This document shows, in pieces, positions 44,337-55,198 of a DNA stretch of 64,000 bases. Source of the DNA: Isoetes taiwanensis (lineage: Eukaryota; Streptophyta; Lycopodiopsida; Isoetales; Isoetaceae); assembly GCA_021234155.1 (NCBI GenBank), contig JAJEKV010000064.1, forward strand, positions 5,456,001 to 5,520,000, in the 5' to 3' direction. The first letter of the stretch is position 1. Every line of letters begins with the position of its first letter. The position numbers were made by a program, and so were the translations under genes. Below the pieces are notes generated by a model. It was not told the origin of the DNA. It saw only the letters and a program-made list of their open reading frames with translations, and did not search any database.

Positions 44337-45240
44337 GAAGGAAGGAAGGAAGGAAGGTCACGGAGACCAATCGGTCTATGGGACCCAATACAAAAACGCA
44401 GCAAGCGGATTACTGCCCGGATTAAAAAACCCCCGCCCCGAAGGGTTTTCGAGGGAAAAATCGTGGCAGCAATCAGCCTGCTGACAAACTGTCCTAACAT
44501 ATAAAATGCAGAAACACCCAAATATATACAGTCATGCACCACACCCGTAGTGCCTAATCAGCGGGCAGCCAGGCGGGGGCAAAGGTGACCTCGCAGGTCC
44601 AGTACCTCCTGAATGTACGACCCCAGGGCACATACTGATGGTGTGTTCATCAGCAAATGCAAGGGCAAGTCCGGCCGTACTAAGGGGAGCGTGATCGCCC
44701 CGGATCCGATCAACGCCGGGCAACTCGGAAAGTGTGAGACTCATCCTCAATGGCACCCGTTTGACAAAGACTGACAGAGCTGTCTGGCGGGGCTCCCCAA
44801 TCCACCTGCCTGCGCCTCGATCGCGAAGATGGTGGGCACCTGTGCGAATGGAGGCAATGAGTCTGCGCTTTTTCAGGGGCAGCTGGGAACGCAGGTAGAG
44901 CTGTGGGCCCCGGGCTAACACGGGGTTGATGTGCTCCTTGTAATGGGCCATTTTGACCTGCTCTAGAGCGCCGGGGTCCCAGAGCTTGCCAAGGAAACAA
45001 GCGTCTAGGTACTCCCCGCCAGTCGCCACGATCGGGCGGCATTGCCCACCTCGCACGACGATTGTGCTCTGCCACGTTCCATCTGGCGAACCACTGATCT
45101 CTCTTACCCCTCCAACAGGCCCTAAGCCGCTGCGGACCCATGGCCACAGTGTAAGCCAGGTGCGGGAGCCGAGCATCACCCATAGTAACCACTTTCTGAA
45201 AATAGACGATGTGTCTATCAAGGGCTGCCCGCTGAAACGA
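44337..45240 (-). mobile_element. LINE copy C, 5'-truncated, tail (TTCC)n on the minus strand
   Basis: Read on the minus strand, a GC-rich coding remnant (QLPLKKRRLIASIRTGAHHL, then GRWIGEPR) leads to the family 3' end and a tail seen on the plus strand as (GGAA)n at 44337-44358. It is longer at the 5' side than copies A and B. The coding remnant resembles the region after RT in LINE ORF2. Confidence 0.75.
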
Positions 45241-45279
45241 AAAGTTCCTTGAAAGTTTTCTAAGTTACTTCCTTATCAA

Positions 45280-45640
45280 TCACCTTATATGCTTCCACCA
45301 CATTAGAGCATTTCTAGTCAAACTCGGTGCAACTACACACACCTTCTCTTCTTCAGGAACAACAAAATAATTCTCAGCTTTTTGAATCCAAGCTTCTGTC
45401 AAAACTCCATCCTTGTGGAAACCATCAAATAGCTCCAGCTTGTATTTCTTGGCAATCTCTTTTAAAGCAAATGACTTCTTTTGCGTTTGAGAACTTTCCC
45501 CTCCTTGTCTCATAGCAGTGAATGATGTTGTATCATCTTCCTTGTTTCTTTTCCTTCGCCTAGAGTGGGAGCTTAGGATCTTAAAGGATTCTTGTTGATG
45601 ACTTCTCCTTCTATCTCCTCTCATGGTTTGTGGACTTCTC
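45280..45640 (-). pseudogene. Gypsy gag, N-terminal part
   Basis: The frame has a basic N-terminus and then YKLELFDGFHKDGVLTEAWI, AENYFVV and APSLTRNALMWWKHI, the retrotransposon gag (capsid) start. It is interrupted downstream by LINE copy C. Confidence 0.8.
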
Positions 45641-47625
45641 CTCTACCTCCGTGTTTATTCAATCAAGATTAAGAAAAATTTTCCCGTATGTAATCTCAAA
45701 TTCATGATCTCTAACTTGTCTTTGTCCTTATCATAATGTCTCAATTTGCATTTGAAGGTTTTTCATTTGCTCTGCGCTAGCTCGATTCAAATCAGTAAGT
45801 TGACTCTTTATACTTGTTTGAAAGCTTAAGAAAGCTTGCATCATTGAGGATTCTAGGGTTTTCTTATTGCATCAAAACTGCTCTCCTCTCGATTAGCATT
45901 ACTAGCATTATGATGGGGACTGGATATATGCTCTCTAGGAGGTAGTTCCATTTGAAGATTACATAAAATCTATTTATTCAATGAATTCTTTATGCCTGTC
46001 AAAATAATATCACACTATCTGAACTTCAAAAATAGATTCTCATCACATTTTTGCTTCCATGATTATGATAGATGGCCATGACATAATCACTTCATTCCTT
46101 AACCATTACTTAGGCTATTCACTGCATTTATTAATTTATATCCATTAAACAATTATCATCATCCTCATGCAATCATATAATGGTCTAGGTTAAAGGATTA
46201 ATAGCAAGTACAAGACTATTAATATTAGCAACCAGTAAGGCAATTTGCAAACGCAAGACTTTAACATTAACAGCACCAGTTGTCTATTCTATTCTCACAC
46301 TTGTAAGATCAGCCTCTACGTCTTGAGGTTCCTCAAGCTCGAAGGGGAAACAGCTCTTTACATAACCATATGCTACCCACTGGTGATCCCCCACAACTAT
46401 AGCTTTGCTATTTCGGGTTCCACAGGTGCCACATATGCGTCCAGTATGTCATGTGTGTCCAGCGTTTCGCTCTACTGTAATTGTGTCAGATCCACATAGG
46501 CATGTCCTATGTGTTTACAATGCTTACTGTTAATGACAGTCATCCTATGGTATTTAAATGTCAGCTATAATTTGTCCTTTACATCCCAACATTGCAAGTC
46601 CATAGACATACAAACATTAACCCCAAGTTAATTACAAAGGGGAAATTAGAGATTATGTCATGATTCTCCATCATGGTCTGGAAGCAATCATTATGAGCAT
46701 AACATTGGTATAGGAATGGTTTTAGTAGTGAATATTGTGGCGTGTACACATCCTAACATAAGGTAGTTTATTGCCTTGCTTAACCATTATTCATTAAGCA
46801 AACTGACACTGTCTATTTCATCACTTCTAAACTATTGTAAATAATAGAAAAATAGTGGATTGTTATATTCTATGTGACAAGAGTTGCAACTGAGAGTTCC
46901 AACTCTCAGTTGCATTGTGAGTTCCTCCAGGAGGTGACAAAGTACTAGATGTCAAAAGAAAATGGATAAAGACCCTAAAAACAAGCAATAACGACACGAG
47001 CTCTACCTATACTAGGTGATAAAATAACCTAGAGCTATTCTTTAACATGTTACTATTCTTTGCTATTCGATGCTTTGTCTCGTGATTCATGATGCAAACG
47101 TAACTCCAATATAATCTCATTTGTTGAGTTAGGAATAACCATTATGCTTTATGAATTATACCTACCTATACTAGATTATAGGATACTCCAATACTATGAT
47201 CAAACATGTTACTATTGTGTATCTCTATCTCAAGTTATATAATAAAAAATCCCGGGGGATTCGCCTTTCATCAGCGTATAACCCATGAGAGCTCAACGGA
47301 GGGGTGTTTTTTGGACCATTTGCGTACGTATACTTAGGGGTTAGGGGTGTTTTTAGGCACTGATCTAGAGCAATATCAATACACATAGGGGTCAAATTGC
47401 CTTTTAAAAATGTGTATACAAGGAGGGTTTTTTGCTACCCTCAGAACGCAGATGCCATACCCCCTTATGTATAAGTGCATCCCCCGGCAAAAAGTGCTCC
47501 ATTTACGAAAGAAGAAATAGCTTTTATACCTTAGAAATAGTGTATTGGCATTGAAAGTCATTTTGTGGTGACTTATACCATAAAATCATCGTAGATAAGA
47601 AATGCTTTGAGTTCAACTTGTGATT
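45641..47625 (-). other. Long gypsy leader, non-coding, partly duplicated
   Basis: About 2 kb separates gag from the PBS, longer than a typical leader, so something is probably inserted. Two diverged blocks share cctatactag, aacatgttactatt and a ctcaagttat- or ctcgtgattcat-type end (46998-47095 and 47160-47240). No frame is convincing. Confidence 0.4.
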
Positions 47626-47638
47626 GGCTCTGATACCA
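47626..47638 (-). other. Gypsy primer binding site
   Basis: TGGTATCAGAGCC on the minus strand is the standard plant PBS for initiator-Met tRNA. It lies four bases after the CA end of the LTR at 47643. Confidence 0.85.
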
Positions 47639-47642
47639 AATT

Positions 47643-48013
47643 TGTGCCAGTCCTACGATCAACACCGGTTAATACTTAAATACATAACACAAATACCCCA
47701 GAATCCATGGGTGCATAACCCACGTATCGATCCAAAACTCAAAATAGCATGTTGCGACATCTCTGAACTACTGGTCTCTAGCTTAATGAGATAACCTTCA
47801 TCTAGATGCAACTTGACATGGCCAATGTCAAATCCTCACTAGCGAGCTTCATCAGTGCCCATTCGCTAGTGTTGAGTGATTAGCACTCATGGCCTCAATT
47901 TCTGCTTCTTCTCCCCGGAGAGCTGTGCAAGGTGCAACTAGGCTAGCAACATGACAAAAGATCAAATAATTTAGTCCTCTTGCCAAAATATCTTATAGCC
48001 TACTTAATCAATA
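47643..48013 (-). repeat. 3' part of the gypsy 5' LTR (outer boundary unknown)
   Basis: The segment immediately upstream of the PBS ends ...GGCACA on the minus strand. It is cut at 48013/48014 by a Helitron 3' terminus. The rest of the LTR may continue beyond that Helitron. There is no second copy in the window, so the LTR is inferred from the PBS. Confidence 0.55.
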
Positions 48014-48042
48014 CTAGTTATGGTGCCCGGCGTTGCCGGGCG
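48014..48042 (-). mobile_element. Helitron 3' terminus (minus strand)
   Basis: On the minus strand GCCCGGC-AAC-GCCGGGC (48041-48025) is followed by accataa and CTAG, then T. A GC hairpin about 7-11 bases from CTRR, with T after it, is the Helitron 3' signature. The element extends to higher coordinates. I could not find its 5' TC end. Confidence 0.75.
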
Positions 48043-50985
48043 TAAATACAATTTTATTATACAATCATATGAATAAGATGTAGGATTTAGTAACATATGT
48101 AGGGTTGTCAATCACGCTCTTTCTAAAGTATTGTCTAAGTTGGACGTTCATTACATGATGATAGTTGTTCATTTGTGTACTATTTTTGTATTAGATATGT
48201 GGAAATTACTATTTGTTTGTACAGTCTCGTGCGTACATGAACCTATCTGCGTACATGAACCTATCATTCTCATTCTCATTCTCATTCTTCTTCTAGATAA
48301 TTTCGCGTGCTTTCTAGTTCTTGGCCAAATAGTTAAAGATCCAACATTTTCGTGCATTGCTTTTGGCCACATAGCAACATAATAAAAGGCAACAACTTGG
48401 TCATGAGGAATGCCCTTAGTCGTGTTACAATTTTTATGTTTTGTTTTTGCTTAGGGAAGGGGTATTTTTGCTTCATAATGGGGCATCATTTTACGTTAGT
48501 GTGTTTTGTGCTTAGAAAAGGGTGTCTTATTTTTGCTTAAGGTGGGAGGGTGGCTTTAAATTTATTTGGAATAGGAGGGTGAGAATGTTCACTTATATGC
48601 GGAATAGGAGGGAGAGAATGTAAAGTGAACATTTTTATGTTGAATAGTAATGTAAAGGAATGCTTTTAAGTGGTATAGTAACGGTGCTCAACATTCTTTG
48701 GGCATAATTTGGGATTTTGGAAACTTGTGCATTTGCATAGAGTGACTTCTGGGCCCTTGGATCATTTTCAGAACTTGTAGAGTAACTTCTGGGTTGTTGA
48801 CCATTTTAGGAACTTTTAGAATGCAAGTGGCCATGTCTATGAGTTGTTGAGGTTGTTTACCGAATTTCATGGATACACCATCTCTTGCTGCTTTATTATG
48901 AATGTGGATGTGTTGTGGCTATGAATGTGTTGTGAATAACACCATGTAAACTTTGAAGGCATTGCATTGATTGCATTATTTAGTGTGTATTGCATCTTTA
49001 TCTACAAAGATCTTGGCTTATTTTCTACCACATCCAAAGTTAATATTGTAATGGGAATGTATTGTCGCGCACAAGACACATAAGTGAATGTGTATGTCAT
49101 TTGGTAGAAAGGGAATTGGACACCGAACACATGATGGGATGCATTTCCAACTTCAAGATGTTAAAAAACATGATGGAGTATACTTCCAACTTGAACATTT
49201 TCATGTCCTTCAGATGTTCATGTTGTTCCACGTGGAACTACATCAATGTCTTTCTTAAAATGCATTGTCACAACTTCCCATACATTACAAAATTGTCATG
49301 GAAGGCTTAGATTTTCTTTTAAAACTCCTTACAACTAAGGGACACATTTCATACATCAAAGTGCATTGTTTTGAAAATATCTTGAGAATGGCACAAATGA
49401 TTTTCTTTGAAATATATTTTTCATGCTTGCTGCAATGAATGCATTCTGAACTTTAATCCACATTCACATCATCGTAATAATGCATTATGACCATCTGTCT
49501 TATTGCCCATAGTTTGCAAAGCACCTACTTCTGCAATAGTGAGTTTTAACATTGAAATGGACTTTACTCGATCTGTGAACTACCAACTATACCACAACAT
49601 TGAAATGTAAACCTCCCCCAAAAAAAATCTAAACACATAGTAAATCCTGATATTAGGCTTACTGAATTCCACTGTAGAAATACAAACTAATGTAGAAAAG
49701 ATCAGCGGATATAATGAGCTCTCAACTGCACTTCCTTAAGCTCTGTCATGGCATTCTCACAGCTGCTTCAGTTGTTAAGCATAACAAAAGGGTGTCTTTG
49801 AAGATAACATGAAAATGAAGTTCTTCCATGACAGAATGGGTAAATAATCATAAAGCTGGGCACATAAATACCGATGCTTCGTTGCTGCAACACTTTCATT
49901 TTGTCAACCCTGCATTTGTCTCATATATAGCTCTGCTTGCCCTAGCTCCCTGTGAAATAAACACTGTATTAGAAACCAAAATGGAATAAAGAAACCAAAA
50001 TGGAATGAAGAAGCATCTCACTACAACTGTACCATGCATTGACTAATGTAGGCTGATGAAGAAGTAGACTCGAAAGAATTAATAGCTCTGCTTTCCCTGC
50101 TTGCCCTTTATCCCTTTAAAACCCCTATATATGTGTTTTCAAAGCCCCTATGGCAGAATGTGCCTATTCTGTATTTAAAGCCCCTATGGCAGAGTTTGCC
50201 TATTCTGTATTTAGAAGATTGTAAATTGTGCATTTCAATCCAATGTATTACAAAAGCACAAAGAGAAACAAAAGAATTTATTAAAGAGAAGGAATTTTCC
50301 AATTGCTGTGTTGTAAACACCTATTTCTTTGCTACATTCTGAGAACATGCAAACCGACATGTGAAGATATAGAACATGATATAGTGTTGTAGATGAACTT
50401 GTTTGGCATATATGAGATGCTATAGCAGCACAAAAAGCACAAAAGGATCTAATAAAGAGAAGGAATTTACCTCCAACTATATTGTTTAGCTTCAATATGC
50501 TTGCTGCCTTGGAGTGCTCCGCGGAGTGTCTAAATCACTGTACTCCACAGAGGGCAATGATGCAGGGCTGATGCCTAGATTAGCAAACTCTGCAAAAGAA
50601 AGACCAAAATATTTAGATCCAAAAGCTACTCAGGCATGTTCTTCATTTGTTTAGAGAGCTTCCATATCTTAAAACAGAAAAGCTCGGTTAAGCCCATTCC
50701 TTTCCTTAATATCAGCTGGTCCTGCTAAGACCACTCTTTAAAATGATCGAGCTCTACTAAAAACCATCGTTTCCACAAAAGCTCTCCTTGCGAAGATCTG
50801 GATCATGAAACATGATCTACAATCCCAAAATCATCTTGTGGCGTATATAGAAACAAATGCGAGCAATAACATCAGTATCCACAAAATAAAGATATGAATG
50901 CATGAGCCACCCATAAAAATAGAGATCGTCACGGGGAGCCAGGGCCCAATGTAGAACCCATCCGACTATTTTTTCCATTTTGCAA
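48043..50985. other. Intergenic or non-autonomous Helitron DNA, nothing recognised
   Basis: It contains a (CATTCT)n run at 48265-48287 preceded by a duplicated gcgtacatgaacctatc, and short local duplications near 50130-50210. Open frames are short and motif-free. Confidence 0.4.
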
Positions 50986-50989
50986 GAGC

Positions 50990-51110
50990 TCTAGAAAGCG
51001 ACCACCTTTGTTATGACATTGCATCGATTCAAGACAAAGCACGCATTCCATGATGTGATATCCCTCTCGGGCATCTGTTCAAACAAGCGAGATGCTTCAT
51101 TGAGGCAAAT
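50990..51110 (-). pseudogene. PPR gene shard
   Basis: NEASRLFEQMPERDITSWNA on the minus strand is a clear plant PPR repeat (A..LF..MPERD..SWN). The surrounding frame does not continue as PPR, so only about one repeat is left. Confidence 0.65.
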
Positions 51111-51699
51111 CCACATATCATCAATAAGCGAAAAGCACTGAATAAAGCATGGCAGTCCAGGAAACTTGATCCGAAGCAAATTTATTGGAGTAGCCGGAAC
51201 TGTATGACCGGCATCTATGCATTCCTTGCGCCCCCAACCAATATCCAGCAAAAAATACTGGTTATCTGAGATCCGTGGCATCATGCGAGCTGGCATCGCC
51301 TACCGAATAGATCTGCGGAGATAGTCTTGAAAGAATACGTGTCTTCCAGGCCGCCACTTCCCCAGAATCTGATGATCCGCGTTTCACCACTCTGTTTTTT
51401 CAAAGGTTACCTCCCCTTTCGAAATCATACGAAGCCAACTTTCTGATTTTAGGATTACCGGAAATATTTCAGGCAGCTAAACTACCTCATAATCTTAGGA
51501 AATCACTAAAAAAAAATTCCAAAAACATTTTCTGCCAGGCCGGATAATCCCAAATTAACAAAGTAGATTTAAGATGGAAATCAATCTTGCAAAAGATAAA
51601 ACCCTAAGTCAATAACTAGGATGCTTAAATTGATCTTGCACAAAAAACTATCTAGCAAAACTAGAATGATCCTCCATGAACAATTATTGGAGTTTAAGC
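51111..51699. other. Intergenic DNA, nothing recognised
   Basis: AT-rich with no supported gene or repeat. Confidence 0.35.
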
Positions 51700-51818
51700 C
51701 AAGCCAAAACAAATTCTAAAAATAGTTAAGTGTTCCTACTTTATCTAGAATGAGAATTGAACACAAGTTGCTGGCTTGAAAGGCAAAGGCTTTAACCAAT
51801 AGACCACCAATACAATGG
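51700..51818 (-). mobile_element. tRNA-related SINE head
   Basis: On the minus strand ggtggtctattggttaaagc, then cctttcaagcc and tgtgttcaattct, resembles a tRNA-derived promoter with A and B boxes. It lacks a clean acceptor stem, so it is not a tRNA gene. The 3' end and target duplication are not resolved. Confidence 0.4.
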
Positions 51819-52265
51819 TTAATATAAATTTCATTTAATCTTACATAATGGATCAAATAAACTTGATAATTAGAAATGGAGATTGTCAAATAAATAAACT
51901 TGATTATTATTATTAAATTTTGGCTTGAAGCTATTAATTGTTAAGTTCCTGAATTGTGGTGTGAGGATATTGTTGGTTATGGAAGTCTGCAAGGTCCAAG
52001 ACGTAAGGCTCCATAAAAAATGGGCAGTATATCGAGGAGGCATGGCATTAATTCTTGACCAGTGGCCTCTAGACCCCTTGTTTCCCATGTTCTAGGTGTT
52101 CTGATTTGCTTGATTGTTCCTGTTCTTGTTATTTCTCCAAATTTATGTCATGTCTTGTGATGGAGCATAGTCCTTGAGTTTCATTTGGGCTTAGGCCCTT
52201 TGCTCTGTACTATCTCACGCTCCAATCGGATCTTTGTGGACATTAAAATTTTATCTTTATCTTAT
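51819..52265 (+). repeat. Probable retroposon 3' end with (TTTATC)-like tail
   Basis: The sequence tgggcttaggccctttgctc, then ccaatcggatctttgtggac and attaaaattttatctttatcttatt, resembles the 3' ends of LINE copies A-C (cataggcc...tccacggac...aaaa plus short repeats). The 5' part is not identified. Confidence 0.4.
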
Positions 52266-52929
52266 TCGTAATGGTTAACATTTTTTTCCATTTCTTTTGA
52301 AGGATAGGAGTTGTATTTAAGGGTGGACATGCCATGAAAGTTGATCATTGCATTAGATGTACACAGAGAAGACTCTGTATATACAAGAATCCTGACCAAT
52401 TTTTGCAAATATATGTTCTCTAAGAGTATCAATAGATGTATACATAAGAGACTTGGTGTATACAAGAACGTTGGCCAAATTTTAGCAAATTTTCTTGCTA
52501 TTATATTGCCATAGTAGAATAGTTATGACAAGTAATGCCTCAAGGGCAATGCGAAAAGGAAAAAAAAAATAATCTTTCTATGGTATATATAATGGTATAA
52601 GGTATATATATTTTCGGAGAAAACGAATATTTTTAATGCAATTTCGTTGGGCTGATTCCATGGTTGCATCCATGGGATGCCAACATGTCAAAGAAGATTT
52701 CTATCTGGTCGATTTTGGCTATATAACTTATGTTTCCACAGTACTCCTGCTAGCAAATGCGAGAATCACTTTCTTGGCATGGAACAAAATTGAAGGTGAA
52801 TAGAGGAGACTTTGGCGTGCTATGCAGAGAACATTGCAAAAGGAAGATTATGAAATGGAAAAGAAAACAATGAGAACTTATCTTCCTGTGCAGTTCTTGG
52901 GTACTTTACTGGTGGCTATTTAAATTTTT
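52266..52929. other. Sequence ahead of the L1-like ORF1
   Basis: No clear gene. A direct similarity (tacacagagaagactctgta and tacataagagacttggtgta, each followed by tatacaagaa) lies at 52360-52470. The last 150 bases may be the 5' part of the L1-like insert. Confidence 0.35.
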
Positions 52930-54009
52930 CTCGGTTCCGTGTTTGGTTATTTCGACTTTTGAAACGCGTCAATTTCCTCCTTTTCAGTCCATCAAGTTGC
53001 TGGCAAAAAACTTTGTTCTTATTATGTTTGAAAGTAGTGATGTAGTGGACTCTTTGGTATCAAGAGGGATTGATCCACTTGGTGGGGAATATACAATGTA
53101 CCAGTATTATTCTCCTGGCTTTACACCAGATATGGTTCGTGCATTAAAGATGCCTTGCTGGTTCTCGTTACCTAACCTTCCTCCTGATCTAATGGATCAT
53201 CAATTTCTAGTTGCAATTGCAACGGGGCTTGGGGTTCATATCTCACACTCCATCATGAATGGTCCAAGAATTTGTGTTTCTATGCCAGTGGGCTCGCCTT
53301 TACCAGATTGTATAGTTGTGAAGAGCGGGCCTTGGTATAAAGGCTGGATCTTAAGCTTCTGAATGGTCCAGAATTAGCCCGTCAGTTTCCTGATAAGGAG
53401 GCTTTTGTTAGTTTTCGTCGAGGTACTCGTGCGTCTCAGGCATCTGTTCAACATTCTTCCCAGGTCCAAGCTCCCATTGTTACTTCTTCATGTATTCATG
53501 ATCAACCTTTGCCGGTTGCTTTGCATTCCTCGTCTATGGAAGATGCTCTACATACAGTTCCGGTGGTGTCACCCTTAGCACCATCAGCTGCAACTATAGT
53601 TCCTACTACTCTCCACGATGTTGCTTTTGCCTCTCATGCTTCTGAGATTGTTATGGCTGATGATCCTAATCTTCAGTGCGCTAAAGAGTCATGGCAACAG
53701 GTCAATTGGAAGAAGGCAGCGAGGAAGAAGTCTGTTATGTCATCTTACGAGGCTATCATGCCTCGTACTATTCAATGGCATGATAACTTGATGTCTGTTG
53801 ATGATCATCTCGATGATGCAGAACATGATGATTGTGATGAAGCTATTAAACGCCTCAAGGTGGCATAAGGAGGATGATTATATTCTGTGTATAGATGGTT
53901 TTGCTTATTGGACTATTTCGTCCTCTAAGTCTTAAGTCCCATGTCACAGATCCCTTGTATGTATCTTGATTTTCCTTGATAATAGATTGTCGTCCTTCAA
54001 AAAAAAAAA
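52930..54009 (+). pseudogene. L1-like ORF1 (DUF4283-type gag) insert ending in poly(A)
   Basis: The first frame (52943-53362) has IKLLAKNFVLIMFES, MPCWFSLPNLPPDLMDHQFL, ATGLGVHI and RICVSMPVGSPLPD, the pattern of the DUF4283 domain in plant L1 ORF1. After a frameshift near 53355 a second frame (about 53380-53868) carries the basic C-terminal part. An untranslated tail and an A run (53999-54009) follow. There is no ORF2, so either the copy was made from an ORF1-only transcript or ORF2 was lost by deletion. Confidence 0.7.
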
Positions 54010-54287
54010 GAAAGATTGAGAGCAACGAAAGGAACTATAGGAACAATCATATAGAAATTAGAAACGCTCATGTGTTAGGCCACAGTGCAAGGCAACTCTT
54101 CAAACTTGGAAATCCTTAAGGGAGACTAGGAATCAAGCAGTAAATCATATGCTAGAGTTGGCAAAAAGAAAGAGCAGATTCAATACAGAGGATACCAAAT
54201 GGTAGTGCATGGAGTCCCTTTGGAAGCTGAATAAGAAGAACCTGAATCTTCTTTTTTATTTTGGGATGGGGTTGGGTACCCTGCCCT
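54010..54287. other. Short unassigned stretch
   Basis: No gene or repeat is recognised. Confidence 0.3.
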
Positions 54288-54344
54288 GGAACGCCGCATG
54301 TTACGTCGCATGCGGCGTTCCCCTTCCCGCTTGCGGGACGTGCG
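54288..54344 (+). repeat. GC-rich palindromes
   Basis: GGAACGCCGCATG and its exact complement CATGCGGCGTTCC (54288-54300 and 54309-54321) flank 8 bases. A second small hairpin, cccgc-tt-gcggg, follows directly. The local GC content is far above the surroundings. Confidence 0.85.
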
Positions 54345-55066
54345 CTGGCAGCTTTCATCGGGGTTTTGAACTGGCGGATGTCTTTGAAAGTTTTGAATTG
54401 GCCGAGGTCTTTTAAATGCTGCCGCATCTCATTGCAACCTCACTCCCTACTCCCTGGCTCTTCTACGATTTTGGAGCTCACGTTTTTTCTTTCTTTGGTC
54501 TTCTGCGACGATTTTTATTGTGGTCTCTATGACTTTGGCTGTTATAATTTCTCAAGTTGGTTCGTGTATTGAATAGGAAATTGCATTTTGTTTCGTGTGA
54601 GTACCGAAATCTAAGCTCGATTCTTGCTGCTAAACTTGAAGGTTTTCTTTCTTCACCGATACTCAGAAACCCTCAAGCATACAGAGCAGGTAAACGCAGT
54701 AGGTAGAGCGCCTGTTTCTTTCTATATTTGCCGCCGGCCTGTAAAATGCTTAAGCTCTCTTGCTGCATCTAGGAACAAGTAATTGAAGAGGAATGTGGTT
54801 GCATTTTATTTGATGCAATGGTTGGATGGATGCAGGATGTCGCCAGCAAATTTTAACATTCTAGAGACTGGATCCCTTTTGCTCCAACTTATATGCAGAT
54901 CTAAGTTTCCCTTGATGCACATGGTTATTTACAACTGCATATTTGCTTTTTTTTTTTTCTAGCTATTTGCCTTTCTATTGCTCTTCATTTATTTTGTACT
55001 TTTGTAACAGATGGAAGAAACGTTTTTGGGCTAATCGTGTATCCTATCTCAAATGCAGACGTCATG
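54345..55066. other. Intergenic DNA, nothing recognised
   Basis: Short frames only. A T-rich run is near 54940-54960. Confidence 0.35.
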
Positions 55067-55198
55067 TTTCGGATTTCGGAGCTACATTCCAGTTGCTATG
55101 TGGTAAGCCACGTTTTTTTAGACGCTAATACCTTTCGGATTTCGGAGCTACATTCCAGTTGCTATGTGGTAAGCCACGTTTTTTTAGACGCTAATACC
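55067..55198 (+). repeat. 66-bp perfect tandem duplication
   Basis: The unit ttcggatttcggagctacat...gacgctaatacc occurs twice head to tail with a 66-base period. It keeps an open frame (FRISELHSSCYVVSHVFLDA twice), which follows from the period being divisible by three. Confidence 0.9.

Larger units (their letters stand above)
40007..47643 (-). mobile_element. Decayed Ty3/gypsy retrotransposon, split by later insertions
   Basis: On the minus strand the domains run from gag through protease, RT, RNase H and integrase, i.e. downward from 45.6 to 40.0 kb. A PBS lies at 47638-47626 and the end of the 5' LTR at 47643. Three LINE copies (40657-41168, 42794-43072, 44337-45240) and one SINE interrupt it. 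No 3' LTR is recognisable at the low-coordinate end. All domains carry frameshifts, and catalytic residues are lost in RT and integrase. The element cannot be autonomous. Confidence 0.85.

Noticed and set aside
48014..48297. Complete 284-bp Helitron ending at a TC near 48297
   Set aside because: The 5' end would rest only on a TC between A and T, which is far too common; no supporting end motif was seen.
51700..51818. tRNA gene on the minus strand
   Set aside because: A/B-box-like blocks are present, but there is no paired acceptor stem or clear anticodon arm, so it is SINE-like.
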